Below, piece after piece: positions 27,675 through 39,099 of a stretch of 64,000 bases of DNA. The notes under the pieces are model-generated. The model did not search any database and had not been told where the DNA came from. It saw only the letters and a list, made by a program, of their open reading frames with translations. Within the stretch, counting starts at the first letter, position 1. Every line of letters starts with the position of its first letter. Origin of the DNA: Halocaridina rubra (lineage: Eukaryota; Arthropoda; Malacostraca; Decapoda; Atyidae); contig JAXCGZ010002331.1 of the NCBI GenBank assembly GCA_037179515.1, positions 1-64,000 of the forward strand. Reading direction: 5' to 3'. The position numbers and the translations under genes were made by a program.

Positions 27675-28916
27675 TGATTACCTAATTGTGATGACCTAAT
27701 TGTGTTTACGGGAAAGAGCCCAAAGCTCGTATCTTCCCGTCTCCTCATCGGTTCCATTTTATACTTAGTGATACTTATCATATCTGTCCTTAAAACTATG
27801 GATTGAGATAGCATTAACTACCTCCTCGCTTAGCCAATGCCAATTATCAACTACTCTTACACTGAAAAAGTATTTCCTTACATCCTGCAAAGAAGTTTTC
27901 TTACGAAGCTTCAAACTATGACCTCTAGTTCTAGAGCCAGCCATATCAAAATATCGATCCCTATCCACTCTATCATAACCATGAAGGAATTTAAAGACTG
28001 TCACCATATCCCCCCTCACTCTTCTAGCTTCGAGTGATGGTAAGTCTAATTCCCTCAGCCTCTCATCATAACTGAGATTGCGTATTTTTGGCACCAGTTT
28101 CGTGGCATGTCTTTGAACTTTTTCAAGCTTAGCTATGTGCTTTTTCAAGTGCGGATTCCAAAAGGGGGCTGCATATTCGAGTTTTGGCCTCACATAGGTT
28201 ACATATATATTTCTGAACATTTCCTTGTCCATGTGCCTGAAGGCTACCCTTACATTTGATAAGAATGCATATGCTGCCCTTACTATGCCATTTATATGTA
28301 TTTCTGGAGACAAATCTGCCAGTATGTTTACTCCTAGATCTCTCTCATTTTCTGTCTCTTGAAGTTGTACTCCAGCCACCGAGTAGTCAAGCTTGGGCCT
28401 TCTTGCACTTGTACCCACTCTCATTACCTTACATTTTGAAGTATTGAATTTCATTAGCCACTTTTCTGACCACTCATGCAGATTATTTAGATCCTCCTGA
28501 AGTTCTCTACCATTGTTCTCGTTTTTTACTTTCTTCACAATCTTTGCATCATCTGCAAACATATTCATGAATGAATTTACAGACTCTGGTAGGTCATTTA
28601 CATATACAAGGAACAAAAGTGGCCCTAAAACTGAACCCTGTGGAACTCCACTACTAACTCTTCTCCATTCAGACACTGAGTGTCTTACTCTAACCCTCTG
28701 TTCCCTTCCTTCTAAGTAAGTTTTTATCCATTCCAAAACATTTCCACCTATTCTAGCCATTGATTGCAGCTTCCTAATAAGTCTCCCATGTGGAACAGTG
28801 TCAAACGCTTTCTGGAAGTCTAGGAATATGCAATCTGCCCAGCCCTCTCTTTCCTGTAAGATTTGGCTTACCTCATCATAAAATTCTAATAAGTTTGTTA
28901 CTGTTGATCTACCTTA
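27675..28916 (-). mobile_element. CR1/Jockey-type LINE, 5'-truncated RT copy with long open frame
   Basis: The minus strand is open from about 28,910 to the stop at 27,765. It begins in the RT palm (ILQEREGWADCIFLDFQKAF), passes GVPQGSVLGPLLFLVYVNDL and the catalytic FADDAK, and ends with the C-terminal region closing in SFKDRYDKYH. The 3' end is the family terminus at about 27,680. Endonuclease and ORF1 are missing by truncation, so it cannot move by itself, but the frame is undamaged, which makes it the youngest-looking LINE here. Confidence 0.9.
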
Positions 28917-28939
28917 GATATATGTGTATACATGTATTC

Positions 28940-29010
28940 ATCTGCCATGCTCACAAGCTGTTCAGCGAGGAAAGTTTGTATTTACCACACAAACCAAGTA
29001 GGTCGAAAAA
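28940..29010 (+). repeat. Interspersed repeat R2, head segment
   Basis: 'cacaagctgttcagcgaggaaagtttgtatttaccacacaaaccaagtaggtcg' matches 48,320-48,375 closely, but the body that follows there is absent here. Confidence 0.65.
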
Positions 29011-29148
29011 ATAATATATTAATAATTTATCAATAATTTCTGGGGCTTCGTTGTAACGACAAAATACCGTAAGTCGAGGACGACCCCCTGTACTGGAGTT
29101 TCACAAGAATTATCCAACAGTTCCTCTCAAGTGAGTGATACAGTCAGC

Positions 29149-29372
29149 CTCCTGGCTAGTACAGCGGTAACGTGCTGGCCTCGCATTCGCGAGGTCGACG
29201 GATCGCGCCTCGTCCAGGCAAGAGAGTTTAAGCTGTTTACTTGGGAGGTTACTGCTGTGGCTGTGCACCACAGTGGGGGGTTGGGGCCTGTGCCAGTTGG
29301 CGACCACCCTATGGGTCCTCCATGACCCGTTCCACCCATCCGTGGGTGGAGAATCTAAAAAAAACAAAAAAG
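29149..29372 (+). mobile_element. SINE-B (tRNA-derived), copy 2
   Basis: A-box-like ctggctagtacagcggtaac and B-box-like ggatcgcgcctcgtcc head a body with 'gtgcaccacagtggggggttgg' and end in an A-rich tail. Copies also lie at 21,211-21,424 (-) and 55,899-56,065 (+). Confidence 0.85.
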
Positions 29373-29733
29373 AGTGATACAGTCCTTGTGAAAACCGAAA
29401 GAGCATTAAATAATTTAAATTTGTGGTTTGAAAATATGCTGTAAAAACATGTTCCAGTTGATGGCTATATCTTGCGCGAGAAGTAGCTTCAGTTTTAAAA
29501 TGAAAATAATTGGAGGTGTTAGCACATCTAAAAAGGAGTTTAAAGCTAGGTAAGGGTGGCTGCTTTGATTCATAAAACACCATAGCCATAAAAACTTTAA
29601 GCTTACGGTTGAAGCAGCGTGAGAAGGATCAAAGTCAGCTTGTCTCATCTATCTCATAAAATCTATAATTTCAGCATTATCATTTCAAACTTCGGTTTTC
29701 GGTTAGTGTTTACTTATTAATTATTGTAATAAT

Positions 29734-29734
<1 letters not shown>

Positions 29735-29825
<91 letters not shown>

Positions 29826-29930
29826 GACTCGTCACTAAACACACCGTTCTTCTAATTAGCTTTTACGATATTTCTAAATCTTTTTCTTTTCTTATTATTG
29901 TTATTGTGATTATTATTAACACGTTTTGGA

Positions 29931-29979
<49 letters not shown>

Positions 29980-30000
29980 TATTATTATTATTATTATTAT
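29735..30000. repeat. (GA)n and (ATT)n arrays
   Basis: GA dinucleotides 29,735-29,822 and ATT trinucleotides 29,931-30,000 with one break. Confidence 0.95.
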
Positions 30001-30158
30001 ATAAGCTTCAACCATATATTACCCAAACAGATATGAGATAAAAGATATATAATATAGTGTATTACAAATGCCTGCACCATTATAAGGGGTCCTGCCTTCA
30101 CACGAATTTTGACTTGCGTAGCTAGTGGTGGAACCAATTCCTTGCTAAAGTTGAGAGA

Positions 30159-30297
<139 letters not shown>

Positions 30298-30436
30298 ATA
30301 AACTTGAAATATGTATACTGCTATATTGCCAGAAACAACAAAAGCTTGTTTGAATTAAACTACTCACTAACAAAAATCTAGTTTCCTGAATTCTGTAGAT
30401 AAATGTTAACTTTATTTAGTCGTTAAAATAACTTAC

Positions 30437-30632
30437 ATCATTCCAAAGCAGAATCCTTTTCAGAGATGGATCATCCAATTCAGGATGATGTCCTGGTTCA
30501 TTTTTTAAATCATTTGGAAGTTTTCTTTCCCTAGTACGATTATCTTCTTCTAGGAGAATGAAGTTTACGTCCATTAACTTTCTGTGGGACGATGGAGGCT
30601 CAGTAATTGGTGCTGTCATGTTTGCATGCAAG
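30437..30632 (-). CDS. Fucosyltransferase exon 1 seen (stem region)
   Basis: The acceptor cttttcag ends at 30,633 and the donor gtaagt starts at 30,436. It encodes a polar stem with N-glycosylation sequons (NMT, NRT) and ends PSLKRILLWND, the conserved K.ILLWN start of the GT10 catalytic domain. It starts inside a codon, so a preceding anchor exon is required; none was identified up to the 33-kb gypsy element. Confidence 0.8.
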
Positions 30633-31060
30633 CTGAAAAGCATGAATTTTACCAGGTTTATTGAAATTTTTATTCATGTGTAAATAACACATATATTACT
30701 TGTAACTTTAAGAAATATATTAATCTGAGAAGTTCCTATACAAAGAAACTACTATTAGCTGTCTTATAAGATCAATGGCTACAATCATTATAGTTTTTGA
30801 TGTTTTAGATATACCGGTAACAAAGATCTACAGTCGCATACACTTTAAATATATTTACATAAAATAAATTTGATAAATAAGCACCATAGCTAATTACCAT
30901 TATGTACATTATTAAATATTATTAACAAATTGCATGCTAACCACCATAAAATTAATTATCTGAAACTACAATGACAATTTTGAAATGTTCATTAGCTTCG
31001 CAAGCTTTCACTTCATTAACAAAGGATAAAAAAATAACGTATGTTAAGATATCTGTAATG

Positions 31061-31980
31061 TAAAATTTGCATACTAATTTATTAGTGATGATCATTGGCT
31101 TAAAATACGCATACTAACCTATTAAAGATGATCATTGGCTTAAAATACGCATACCAACCAAAGAGTGATGATCAATGGTTTAAAATCACCTACTTACCAA
31201 TTTGTGATAATCATTGGTTTAAAATACACATACTATCCTATTAGTGATGATCATTGGCTTAAAATACGCATACTAACCTATTAGTGATAATCTTTGGCTT
31301 AAAATATGCATACTAACCTAATAGTGATGATCAATGGTTTAAAATCACCTACTTACCTATTTGTGATAATCATTGGTTTAAAATACGCATACTTACCTAT
31401 TAGTGATGATCATTGGCTTAAAATACGCATACTTACCTATTAGTGATAATCATTGGCTTAAAATATGCATACTAACCTAATAGCGATGATTATTGGCTTA
31501 AAATCACCTTCTAGCTTATTAGTGATGATCATTGGCTTAAAATATGCATACTAACCTATTAGTGATGATCATTGGCTTAAAATACGCATACTAACCTATT
31601 AGTGATTCTTATTGGCTTAAAATATGCATACTAACCTAATAGTGATGATTATTGGCTTAAAATATGTATACTAACTTATTAGTGATGATTATTGGCTTAA
31701 AATAGGAATACTAACCTGATAGTGATGATCATTGTCTTAAATAAGCATACCAACCTAATAGTAATGATCATTGGCTTAAAATAGGCATACTAACCTTATA
31801 GTGATGATCATTGGCTTAAAATATGCATACTAATCTATTGGTGATGATTATTGGCTTAAAATACGCATACTAACCCAATAGTGATGATCATTGGCTTAAA
31901 ATACGCATACTAATCTATTAGTGATGAGTATTGGCTTAAAATATGCATACTAACCTATTAGTGATGATTATTGGCTTAAA
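31061..31980. repeat. 40-bp minisatellite, about 23 units
   Basis: The unit is close to tattagtgatgatcattggc followed by ttaaaatacgcatactaacc. Variants change single bases (tacgc/tatgc, gatcat/gattat), and some units carry 'aatcacctacttacc' instead of the '..cgcatactaacc' half. The variant units are interspersed, suggesting partial higher-order structure. Confidence 0.95.
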
Positions 31981-31992
31981 CTGGGATTCAAT

Positions 31993-32210
31993 GAACATGA
32001 GGATTGCCAGTGGGCCCCAAGCAATCCCCGCGAGCAAGCATACAACACACAGCTGCAAGAGATGGGAAGTTTTACTCATTCAGATTTATCAAAACAATAA
32101 TAAAATAAGCATGAGGATTACCAGTGGGCCCCAAGCAAGCATACAACACACAGCTGCAAGACATGGGTAGTTTTACTCATTCAGATTTATCAAAACAATA
32201 ATCAAATAAG
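31993..32210. repeat. ~107-bp direct duplication
   Basis: 'atgaggatt.ccagtgggcc' followed by 'caagcatacaacacacagctgcaaga' and 'tcattcagatttatcaaaac' occurs twice; the first copy has an extra 'aatccccgcga' block. Confidence 0.85.
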
Positions 32211-32389
32211 CACATTACCATATGTGAAAACATAAATCATTTTAACCTGACAGGGGCTTGAATCTAGTGTCGCAAGCAAAACAATTGGGAGAGTATTCAA
32301 TTTCACCCTTGATCTCCAGCCTCACATTTTTCTCTTCAGGACTTGTTTCAGGTTTCAGGTCCTGACTTCAGCAGGACTTCATATAACTT

Positions 32390-32690
32390 CAGTAAGACTT
32401 TACGATGCTTGAGACACTAGGACTTATAATTACTAAGCCAAGGCGCTACCAACTACACCACAGAAAGTCCTAAAAGGGAAGCAGATCTTACCGCGTATAT
32501 CTGCCATACTAGGAATGAACGCATTCTATTTGAATGCCACTCTGTTCATATTACAGTTTCCCTCATCCTCACTCGTGGTTTTGTTTTCGCATTTAATTCA
32601 ACTCCCAATCTCATTCGGGACCAACAATAAGTAATTATAAGTCCTAGGTTCAAGTTCCGGTCAGGGTAAAAATGATTATAAAAAGAAATA
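32390..32690. mobile_element. tRNA-like SINE pieces in inverted orientation
   Basis: On the minus strand near 32,463 'gtggtgtagttggtagcgcc' is an A-box-like start followed by 'agtaattataagtcctag'. On the plus strand 'agtaattataagtcctagg' (32,629) continues into ggttcaagttccggtc, a B-box-like motif. The halves look like one SINE family in two orientations. No full copy is present. Confidence 0.4.
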
Positions 32691-33211
32691 CAAAGTAGCA
32701 ATAGTACGAGAAGAATAGGATTAATGATAGTTTTTTTTTATCGAATGCAGATATTATATAACTCTAAATTCTACAGGTTTTACTAATATTCTTTTCAGCA
32801 GATGAATGAAATTTAACACAGAGAGGTAAAGACATTAGAAATTTGGCAGACAAATATGTGTTCATAGTTTTTTTTTATTTTTCAATAAGGAGAATCTATG
32901 GATTATGTAAAAGGGTTCTTGAGAGAACTTTAATCAAATTATACACAGGATGGCTCAATACTCACCTTATTCATGATCTCATAATAGCAGCATGAACAAT
33001 AGGTTCTTATATGCATGTGTATAAGAGCATCTTTTCTCTGGTATAATTACATTTGATTTCAAATGATTATGGAGTTTCTATATCTTATATATTTTTTTCA
33101 GATATTTACGAATGTCAGGATCTTGATAGTTAACGGTTTGCTTAAGCACGGTTGTGTAACGCTTCTTATGAATACAACTTATGATGCTGCAATAATAATA
33201 ATAATAATAAT

Positions 33212-33388
33212 TGTTATGTATAACTTTTGAGCTGATTAATTCGTGCGCTTTGCATTGCGCTATTGTTTTGTTGTTTTCACTGGAGTAGAACACGCCATGT
33301 CGGACATCTAAGTTTGAGTAATAAAACCTCCACTTTTCTCACGATTTTAAATGAATTATCCCCAACCATCTAATCATAGTATGGAACA
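33212..33388 (+). repeat. 5' LTR
   Basis: Starts TGTTATG and ends GGAACA, giving the TGTT/AACA inverted ends. It contains aataaaac at about 33,320, a possible polyadenylation signal. Confidence 0.92.
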
Positions 33389-33390
33389 AA

Positions 33391-33408
33391 TGGCGACGAG
33401 GTACAAAG
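33391..33408 (+). promoter_or_regulatory. Primer-binding site
   Basis: tggcgacgaggtacaaag starts two bases after the 5' LTR. A TGG start is what a tRNA 3' CCA end would pair with. The tRNA was not identified. Confidence 0.6.
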
Positions 33409-33959
33409 GACCAATGCAGTAGCAAAAGGAACTTCTGGTTTGCAGTATTTAAGTGAAGTTTTTGCAGTTTTGAGGTAGCCGGTAAATTGGGTAAGCTTCT
33501 GACTTCCGAGATTTTCGTTCCCGTGGCCGCCCTCCATAGGCTGTTTTGATCAAGTTTTGCAGTTAGCATTGGAGTCTTCATAGATGCCGTATTATAACTG
33601 TTTAAGCCTAATGCTGACGATTTTTTCAAGATTGGAAAGCTATAGTGATTATTTTCCAAGGTGTACCCTAGATTGATGATAGCCTATGGTAGGCCAATTG
33701 TGTTTATCGGTAACCTTGTTTCCAGTGTTTTGTGGACGGTAGCCTTGATTGATCATAGCCTACCGTAAGCATATGGTGCTTAACCCCAGTGCTTTGAGGA
33801 GTGGAGTAAAACAAATTGCATATAGGCCTAGCCTAGTTCTATGATGTTTTAGCTTATGTTGTCAGTGCTATAATATTTAGCCTATTCTGTCTGTGCCATG
33901 ATTGCATGTTGTGTATTTTGAGATTATTACCAGTTCACCCAGTGACTTAGCCTATAATC

Positions 33960-36497
33960 ATGCCTCAAGAAAATGAAAATAGGGCTAACCGCAGAGTGAA
34001 CATTGATCATTTTAATCCTTCAAAGATTTCTTTTGAATTGTGGTTAAGTTTGTTGGAAGCAAATTTTTTAAATTTGGAAATAACTGAGGCAAATAGTAAA
34101 AAAAATTTACTTCTGGTTTCTATTGGTACTGAAGTTTATGCTATTTTAGGAAACATTTGTGCCCCAGATTTACCACATACTAAGTCGTATGAGGATTTAT
34201 GCAAATTACTTAAGGCACATTATGATGTAAAGCCTAGTTATCATAGAAGTTTATTGGCTTTTCAACAAAGGAGGAAAAAAGGAGGTGAGACATTAAAAGA
34301 TTTGTATGCAGACCTGAAGTGTCTAGCCAAAGACTGTGATTTTGGTAGCAACTTTGATTCTCGTGTGCGGGATCAGTTGTTTATGGCTCTTGAAAATGAG
34401 GTTTATTTTTCAAATCTGGTTGCTGAAAATTTAAATTTGAAGGTTATGTCTTCTATCCAAATAGTTGAGAGAGTTTTGAATTTTGAACAAGCTTATGTTT
34501 CTGAAAAGGCTGGTGTTGTTCAAAAGGTTAAAACCCCAACCAATGGTCCCATGAGTAAGTCAGTTTCTTGTAAACACTGTGGTTACCCTCATGATAGTGC
34601 AAAATGTCGCTTTAAGAATTTAACATGTAATTTATGTGGTAAGAAAGGACATTTAAAACAAGTTTGTTGGAAGGCTTCAAAAGATGTCAAAGGTAATGTG
34701 AAGCCAAAGCCAGTAAAAGAAAGTTTTAATAAGGCTTCTGAGAAAAAACATAAGGTTAAAGTTAAAGCAGTAGACAAGGTAGCAGTTTCCAGTGATACTG
34801 ATGAAGAAAGACTGTTGTCAGTAAAAAATGTCAATGCTATTGGTAAAGATGAAGTGAATATTTTGGTTAATGGTAAGTTTGTACCTTTTGAGGTGGATAC
34901 AGGTGCTGCTGTGAGTACCTTGACTAAAGATTGGGTTCATAATTTGGGATTGTCCATTGTAGATTGTAATAAAATGTTAAATGCTTATGATGATCTCAAA
35001 ATAAATGTTTTGGGTAAAGTTGGAGTGGATGTTTACTATAATTCTCTGCAAGTGAAACAGACATTTTATGTTGTAGGGAATCATAATTCTAACTTATGTG
35101 GCAAAGATTTGATGCCAAAAATAGGTATTTATTTGTCTGGTATTAATGATTCTTCTAAAATTTCTAAAGTCAATGGTTCTGTGGTAGAATTGTTGAATGA
35201 TTATGAAGTTAATCCTAATAAACCCATTTCAGATATTACAGCTCACATTCATGTTAAGAGTGATGTAGTTCCAAAATTCAGAAAACACAGATCAGTTCCA
35301 ATTCACTATAAACCTTTAGTTGAAGAGGCTTTAAATAAACTGATTGTAGATGATATAGTTGAGCCTGTTAACCATAGTGAGTGGGCTGCCCCCATTGTTA
35401 CTGTGTTGAAATCGGATAAGGAGTCTGTACGTATCTGTGGAGATTTTAAAGAATTGAATAAATGTATATCATGTGACCAATATCCATTACCTAAAACAGA
35501 TGAGTTGTTAGCATCTATTGGTAAGGGAAAGATTTTTTCTACTATTGATTTAAAAAATGCATATTTACAGATTTCTGTGAGTGAAGAAAGCCAAAAGTAT
35601 TTAGTAGTAAATACACATAAAGGTTTGTTTAAGTACAAAAGATTACCTTTTGGTCTTTCTTCTTCACCAGCTATATTTCAGAGATTTATGGCTAACCTGT
35701 TGAAAGATGTAGAGGGAGTTGATGCTTATTTGGATGACATTATTGTAAGTGGTGAATCTGAAGAGCAGCATGATCTTAGGTTTATTGAAGTGTTAAAAAT
35801 TTTGCAAGAGCATAATGTTCAGATTAACAAGAAAAAATGTGCTGTTAAGGTTTCTTCTTTAGAATATCTTGGATTTTGTATCTCAGGTGAAGGAATCAAA
35901 CCTTCCCCTAAGAAGGTCAAAGCTATTCTAGATTCTCCACCCCCTACTTCTGTTGCAGAGTTGCAATCTTTTATTGGAATGTTGACATATTATTGTAAAT
36001 TCATTAAGAATTTTTCTTCCAAGCTGGCCCCCTTGTATGAATTGCTAAAAAAGAATAAAGTTTTTAAATGGTCTGAACTTGAAAACAAAGCTTTTGAAAT
36101 TGTAAAATCGGATTTATCAAAAGGTCCCCTTTTGGCTAATTATGATGGTAATAGTCCACTAGTTGTTGAAGTGGATGCGTCTCCTATTGGTGTAGGATGT
36201 GTATTGTTGCAAAAAATTGATGGAAGAGAATTACCAGTTTATTTTGCTAGTAAAAAACTGACATCAGCTGAACAGAACTATGCTCAAATTGACCGAGAAG
36301 GGCTTGCCTTAGTTTTTGGGTTGAATCGCTTTAGATATTTTTTACTTGGAAGACAATTTGAAGCAAGGACCGACCATAAACCACTTTTAGGTTTATTTGG
36401 CAAAGGGCGTCATATTCCTACTAATGCCAATGCTCGTATTCAGCGTTGGGCACTGTTTCTCTCTCAATATGATTTTGAGCTTACTACAAGTGGGTAA
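33960..36497 (+). CDS. Gag-protease-RT-RNaseH polyprotein
   Basis: 845 codons. Residues ~1-190 are a gag capsid-like region; ~203-236 hold two zinc knuckles (the second is a regular CNLCGKKGHLKQVC); the aspartic protease motif VDTGAA is near 311; RT runs from about 465 with IDLKNAYLQI, LPFGLSSSPA and catalytic YLDDII near 590; RNaseH begins VEVDASPIGVG near 736 and includes TDHKPLLGLF. The frame ends at TAA 36,495-36,497 immediately after a GGG at 36,492-36,494, inside what in the family is the continuous RNaseH-to-integrase linker. The expected continuation (KENVVADALSRLP) is in the next frame. Gag and pol are one frame here, without a gag stop. Confidence 0.92.
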   Translation: MPQENENRANRRVNIDHFNPSKISFELWLSLLEANFLNLEITEANSKKNLLLVSIGTEVYAILGNICAPDLPHTKSYEDLCKLLKAHYDVKPSYHRSLLAFQQRRKKGGETLKDLYADLKCLAKDCDFGSNFDSRVRDQLFMALENEVYFSNLVAENLNLKVMSSIQIVERVLNFEQAYVSEKAGVVQKVKTPTNGPMSKSVSCKHCGYPHDSAKCRFKNLTCNLCGKKGHLKQVCWKASKDVKGNVKPKPVKESFNKASEKKHKVKVKAVDKVAVSSDTDEERLLSVKNVNAIGKDEVNILVNGKFVPFEVDTGAAVSTLTKDWVHNLGLSIVDCNKMLNAYDDLKINVLGKVGVDVYYNSLQVKQTFYVVGNHNSNLCGKDLMPKIGIYLSGINDSSKISKVNGSVVELLNDYEVNPNKPISDITAHIHVKSDVVPKFRKHRSVPIHYKPLVEEALNKLIVDDIVEPVNHSEWAAPIVTVLKSDKESVRICGDFKELNKCISCDQYPLPKTDELLASIGKGKIFSTIDLKNAYLQISVSEESQKYLVVNTHKGLFKYKRLPFGLSSSPAIFQRFMANLLKDVEGVDAYLDDIIVSGESEEQHDLRFIEVLKILQEHNVQINKKKCAVKVSSLEYLGFCISGEGIKPSPKKVKAILDSPPPTSVAELQSFIGMLTYYCKFIKNFSSKLAPLYELLKKNKVFKWSELENKAFEIVKSDLSKGPLLANYDGNSPLVVEVDASPIGVGCVLLQKIDGRELPVYFASKKLTSAEQNYAQIDREGLALVFGLNRFRYFLLGRQFEARTDHKPLLGLFGKGRHIPTNANARIQRWALFLSQYDFELTTSG

Positions 36498-37443
36498 AGA
36501 AAATGTTGTGGCTGATGCCCTTAGCAGGTTGCCTATTGATGATGATCATAAATCCATGACTCCAAATGAATACATTAAGTTAGTTGAAGCTTTAGATTTT
36601 GAAGATATTTCTTTTTCAAAAATCAGAAATTGTACTCAGAAAGATGAGGTTTTGGGTCAACTCATGCATAATATAAGATTTGGTTGGTCTACAAATGATT
36701 TGAGATTACATGAATATGGTTCTGTTAAATCTGATCTTAGTTTATATGACAATGTAATTTTGTACAGAAACAGAATTGTAATACCTACCAGCTTAAGATG
36801 TAAAATACTTGAGCACTTACATAGTGGTCATAATGGGATAAATGTGATGAAAGCAGAAGCTAGGAATTGGGTTTGGTGGCCTAAAATTGACCAAGATATT
36901 TCTGAAATTACAAAGAATTGTCCAGTTTGTTTTAAAAATTTTCAACCAAACCAAGCTCCTGTGTTGTCATGGTCTACCCCTGATAAGGCATGGTCAAGAC
37001 TTCACATTGACTATGCTGGACCCATAAATAACAAATATTTTCTTGTAATTGTAGATGCATATTCTAAGTTTCTAGATGTTCAAGTTACTAGTTCAATGAC
37101 TTCAAGTGTTACCATTGAATTGCTTAGAAAAACATTTTCTAATTTTGGTATTCCAGACATTGTTGTCTCGGATAATGCTCCATATTTTGTGTCCGAGGAA
37201 ATTAAAGTTTTTTATAAGAAAAATGGTATTCAACATTTAACTCCTGCCCCATACAATCCATCATCTAATGGGTTGGCGGAAAGAGCAGTTCGAACTTTAA
37301 AAGAGGGCTTAAGTAAATTCAACAGTGGATCATTGAATACTAGAATCTGTAGATTTTTGTACAATTATAGAAAGAGTATGCATAGTGGTATAGGTAAATC
37401 ACCAGCAGAGTTACTATTGGAAGATGTTTTAAAACAACTTTAG
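36498..37443 (+). CDS. Integrase region, shifted frame
   Basis: Open in a different frame (the open stretch starts at 36,397 and overlaps the previous ORF). It carries the linker VADALSRLP, an HHCC zinc domain (HLHSGHNG, then CPVC), and the DDE core: HIDYAGP, VVSDNAPYF and SSNGLAERAVRTLKEG. The frame stops at 37,443 shortly after a GG at 37,419-37,420; similarity continues in the original frame. The catalytic triad is intact. Confidence 0.88.
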
Positions 37444-37967
37444 TATCTGTAAAATGTTCCCCTAACAAAGACAGAGACCTGGAAAAATTGTCAAAGAAAG
37501 TTTTCTCTGAAGGAACAAATATGTACAATGTTGGTGATGCAGATTTTGCTAAAAATTTTGGGAAGGGAGAGTCTTGGATTGAAGGTAAAATTATTGAAGT
37601 GCTTGGTGTAAGAAATTATTTGGTGCAAGTTCATGATTTTGGTAATATATCATGGAAGAGGCATCATGATCAGCTTATGCCTAGATTTACTGGTACTTGT
37701 ATTAAGACACCTAGAGAGTCTCCAATGCCTTTAGGTTCTTCGAATGTAAGTAATTATTCCTATGCCTCTAGTTCCACTAATGATGTTGAAGTATCTTCAC
37801 AAAAGTGTGATGTTTCAGTTCAACCTGATAGTAATTGTATTGAGTCTGAAGACACAGTCTCAGAAACTGAAAGGTGTGGTGTGAATGATAAACAGATTGT
37901 ATCACCATCTCCAGTATTACGGAGATCAAAGAGAATTATTAAGCCACCAGAAAAATTAAATTTGTAA
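37444..37967 (+). CDS. Integrase C-terminal tail
   Basis: The original gag-pol frame reopens after about 37,421 and runs to TAA at 37,965-37,967. It has a GPY/F-like segment (KGESWIEGKIIEVLGVRNYL, HDFGNISWKRHHDQLMPR), then a Ser/Asp-rich stretch and a basic end (LRRSKRIIKPPEK), typical of gypsy pol tails. No env follows. Confidence 0.8.
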
Positions 37968-38067
37968 TGTCTTTTGTTGCCATAATATATTGATATTTCT
38001 GTATAATGATTGTTGTATGATGATATTTTTCTGATCCATTTTTGATAAGTTTTGTATGTCTTTTCTT

Positions 38068-38078
38068 GGAGGGAGGAA
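38068..38078 (+). promoter_or_regulatory. Polypurine tract
   Basis: ggagggaggaa directly precedes the 3' LTR, the usual plus-strand priming position. Confidence 0.8.
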
Positions 38079-38487
<409 letters not shown>

Positions 38488-38903
38488 AGTACCCAGGTTT
38501 CATCATGAGAATGAAACATAATGTAAGCCCAAGTACCCTTTGTAAAGTCCATTTTATATACAAGGTAACACACACTACCCACTTTACACAATAATAGCAA
38601 ACACAACTGATATATTTCACTCAATAACTTTGTCGTGTACAACTATAATTTCTATGCTACAGAAATTGCTTATCAGAATATTAGGAGATAACGTCAGTCG
38701 CATGGGCACAGGAGGTTAATTTCCCATCAGAACTAGAATTCAGATAATAGGAATGCCATTTTTTCCCTTCACAGTAGATAACTTCATCGTCTCATAATGT
38801 TACATCATAGGTACTCGCATATAGCAATGTAGTCCACATGCATACACTATAGTAGAGTAATTTAGCACCTAAGAATACGATTTCTCTCGGACATTATATA
38901 TTT

Positions 38904-39097
38904 ATTCCGGTTTTACATCACGGTCTCCCTTTTTAACCAAGCACTAGGACAGTTGCCTTCTTGCGAAGGACTTGTTTTGGTAGATGTTATCGTTACCCTG
39001 AGTGCATGCCTTTGCTAACCTCACATCGTGACAGGGCGCAAACCCTCAACCTGACACCTCAAAGTCGCGGACGCTACCACTTGAGCCACGGTGACTA
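38904..39097 (-). mobile_element. SINE-A copy 2
   Basis: Minus-strand match to 26,796-26,987: 'gtcaccgtggctcaagtggt' A-box side at 39,097, B-box complement 'gggcgcaaaccctcaacctg' near 39,035 (+), and 'cttcttgcgaagga' body. Confidence 0.85.
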
Positions 39098-39099
39098 CT

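Noticed and set aside
33339..33659. 106-codon minus-strand frame
   Set aside because: It lies antisense in the gypsy LTR and leader and is a chance frame.
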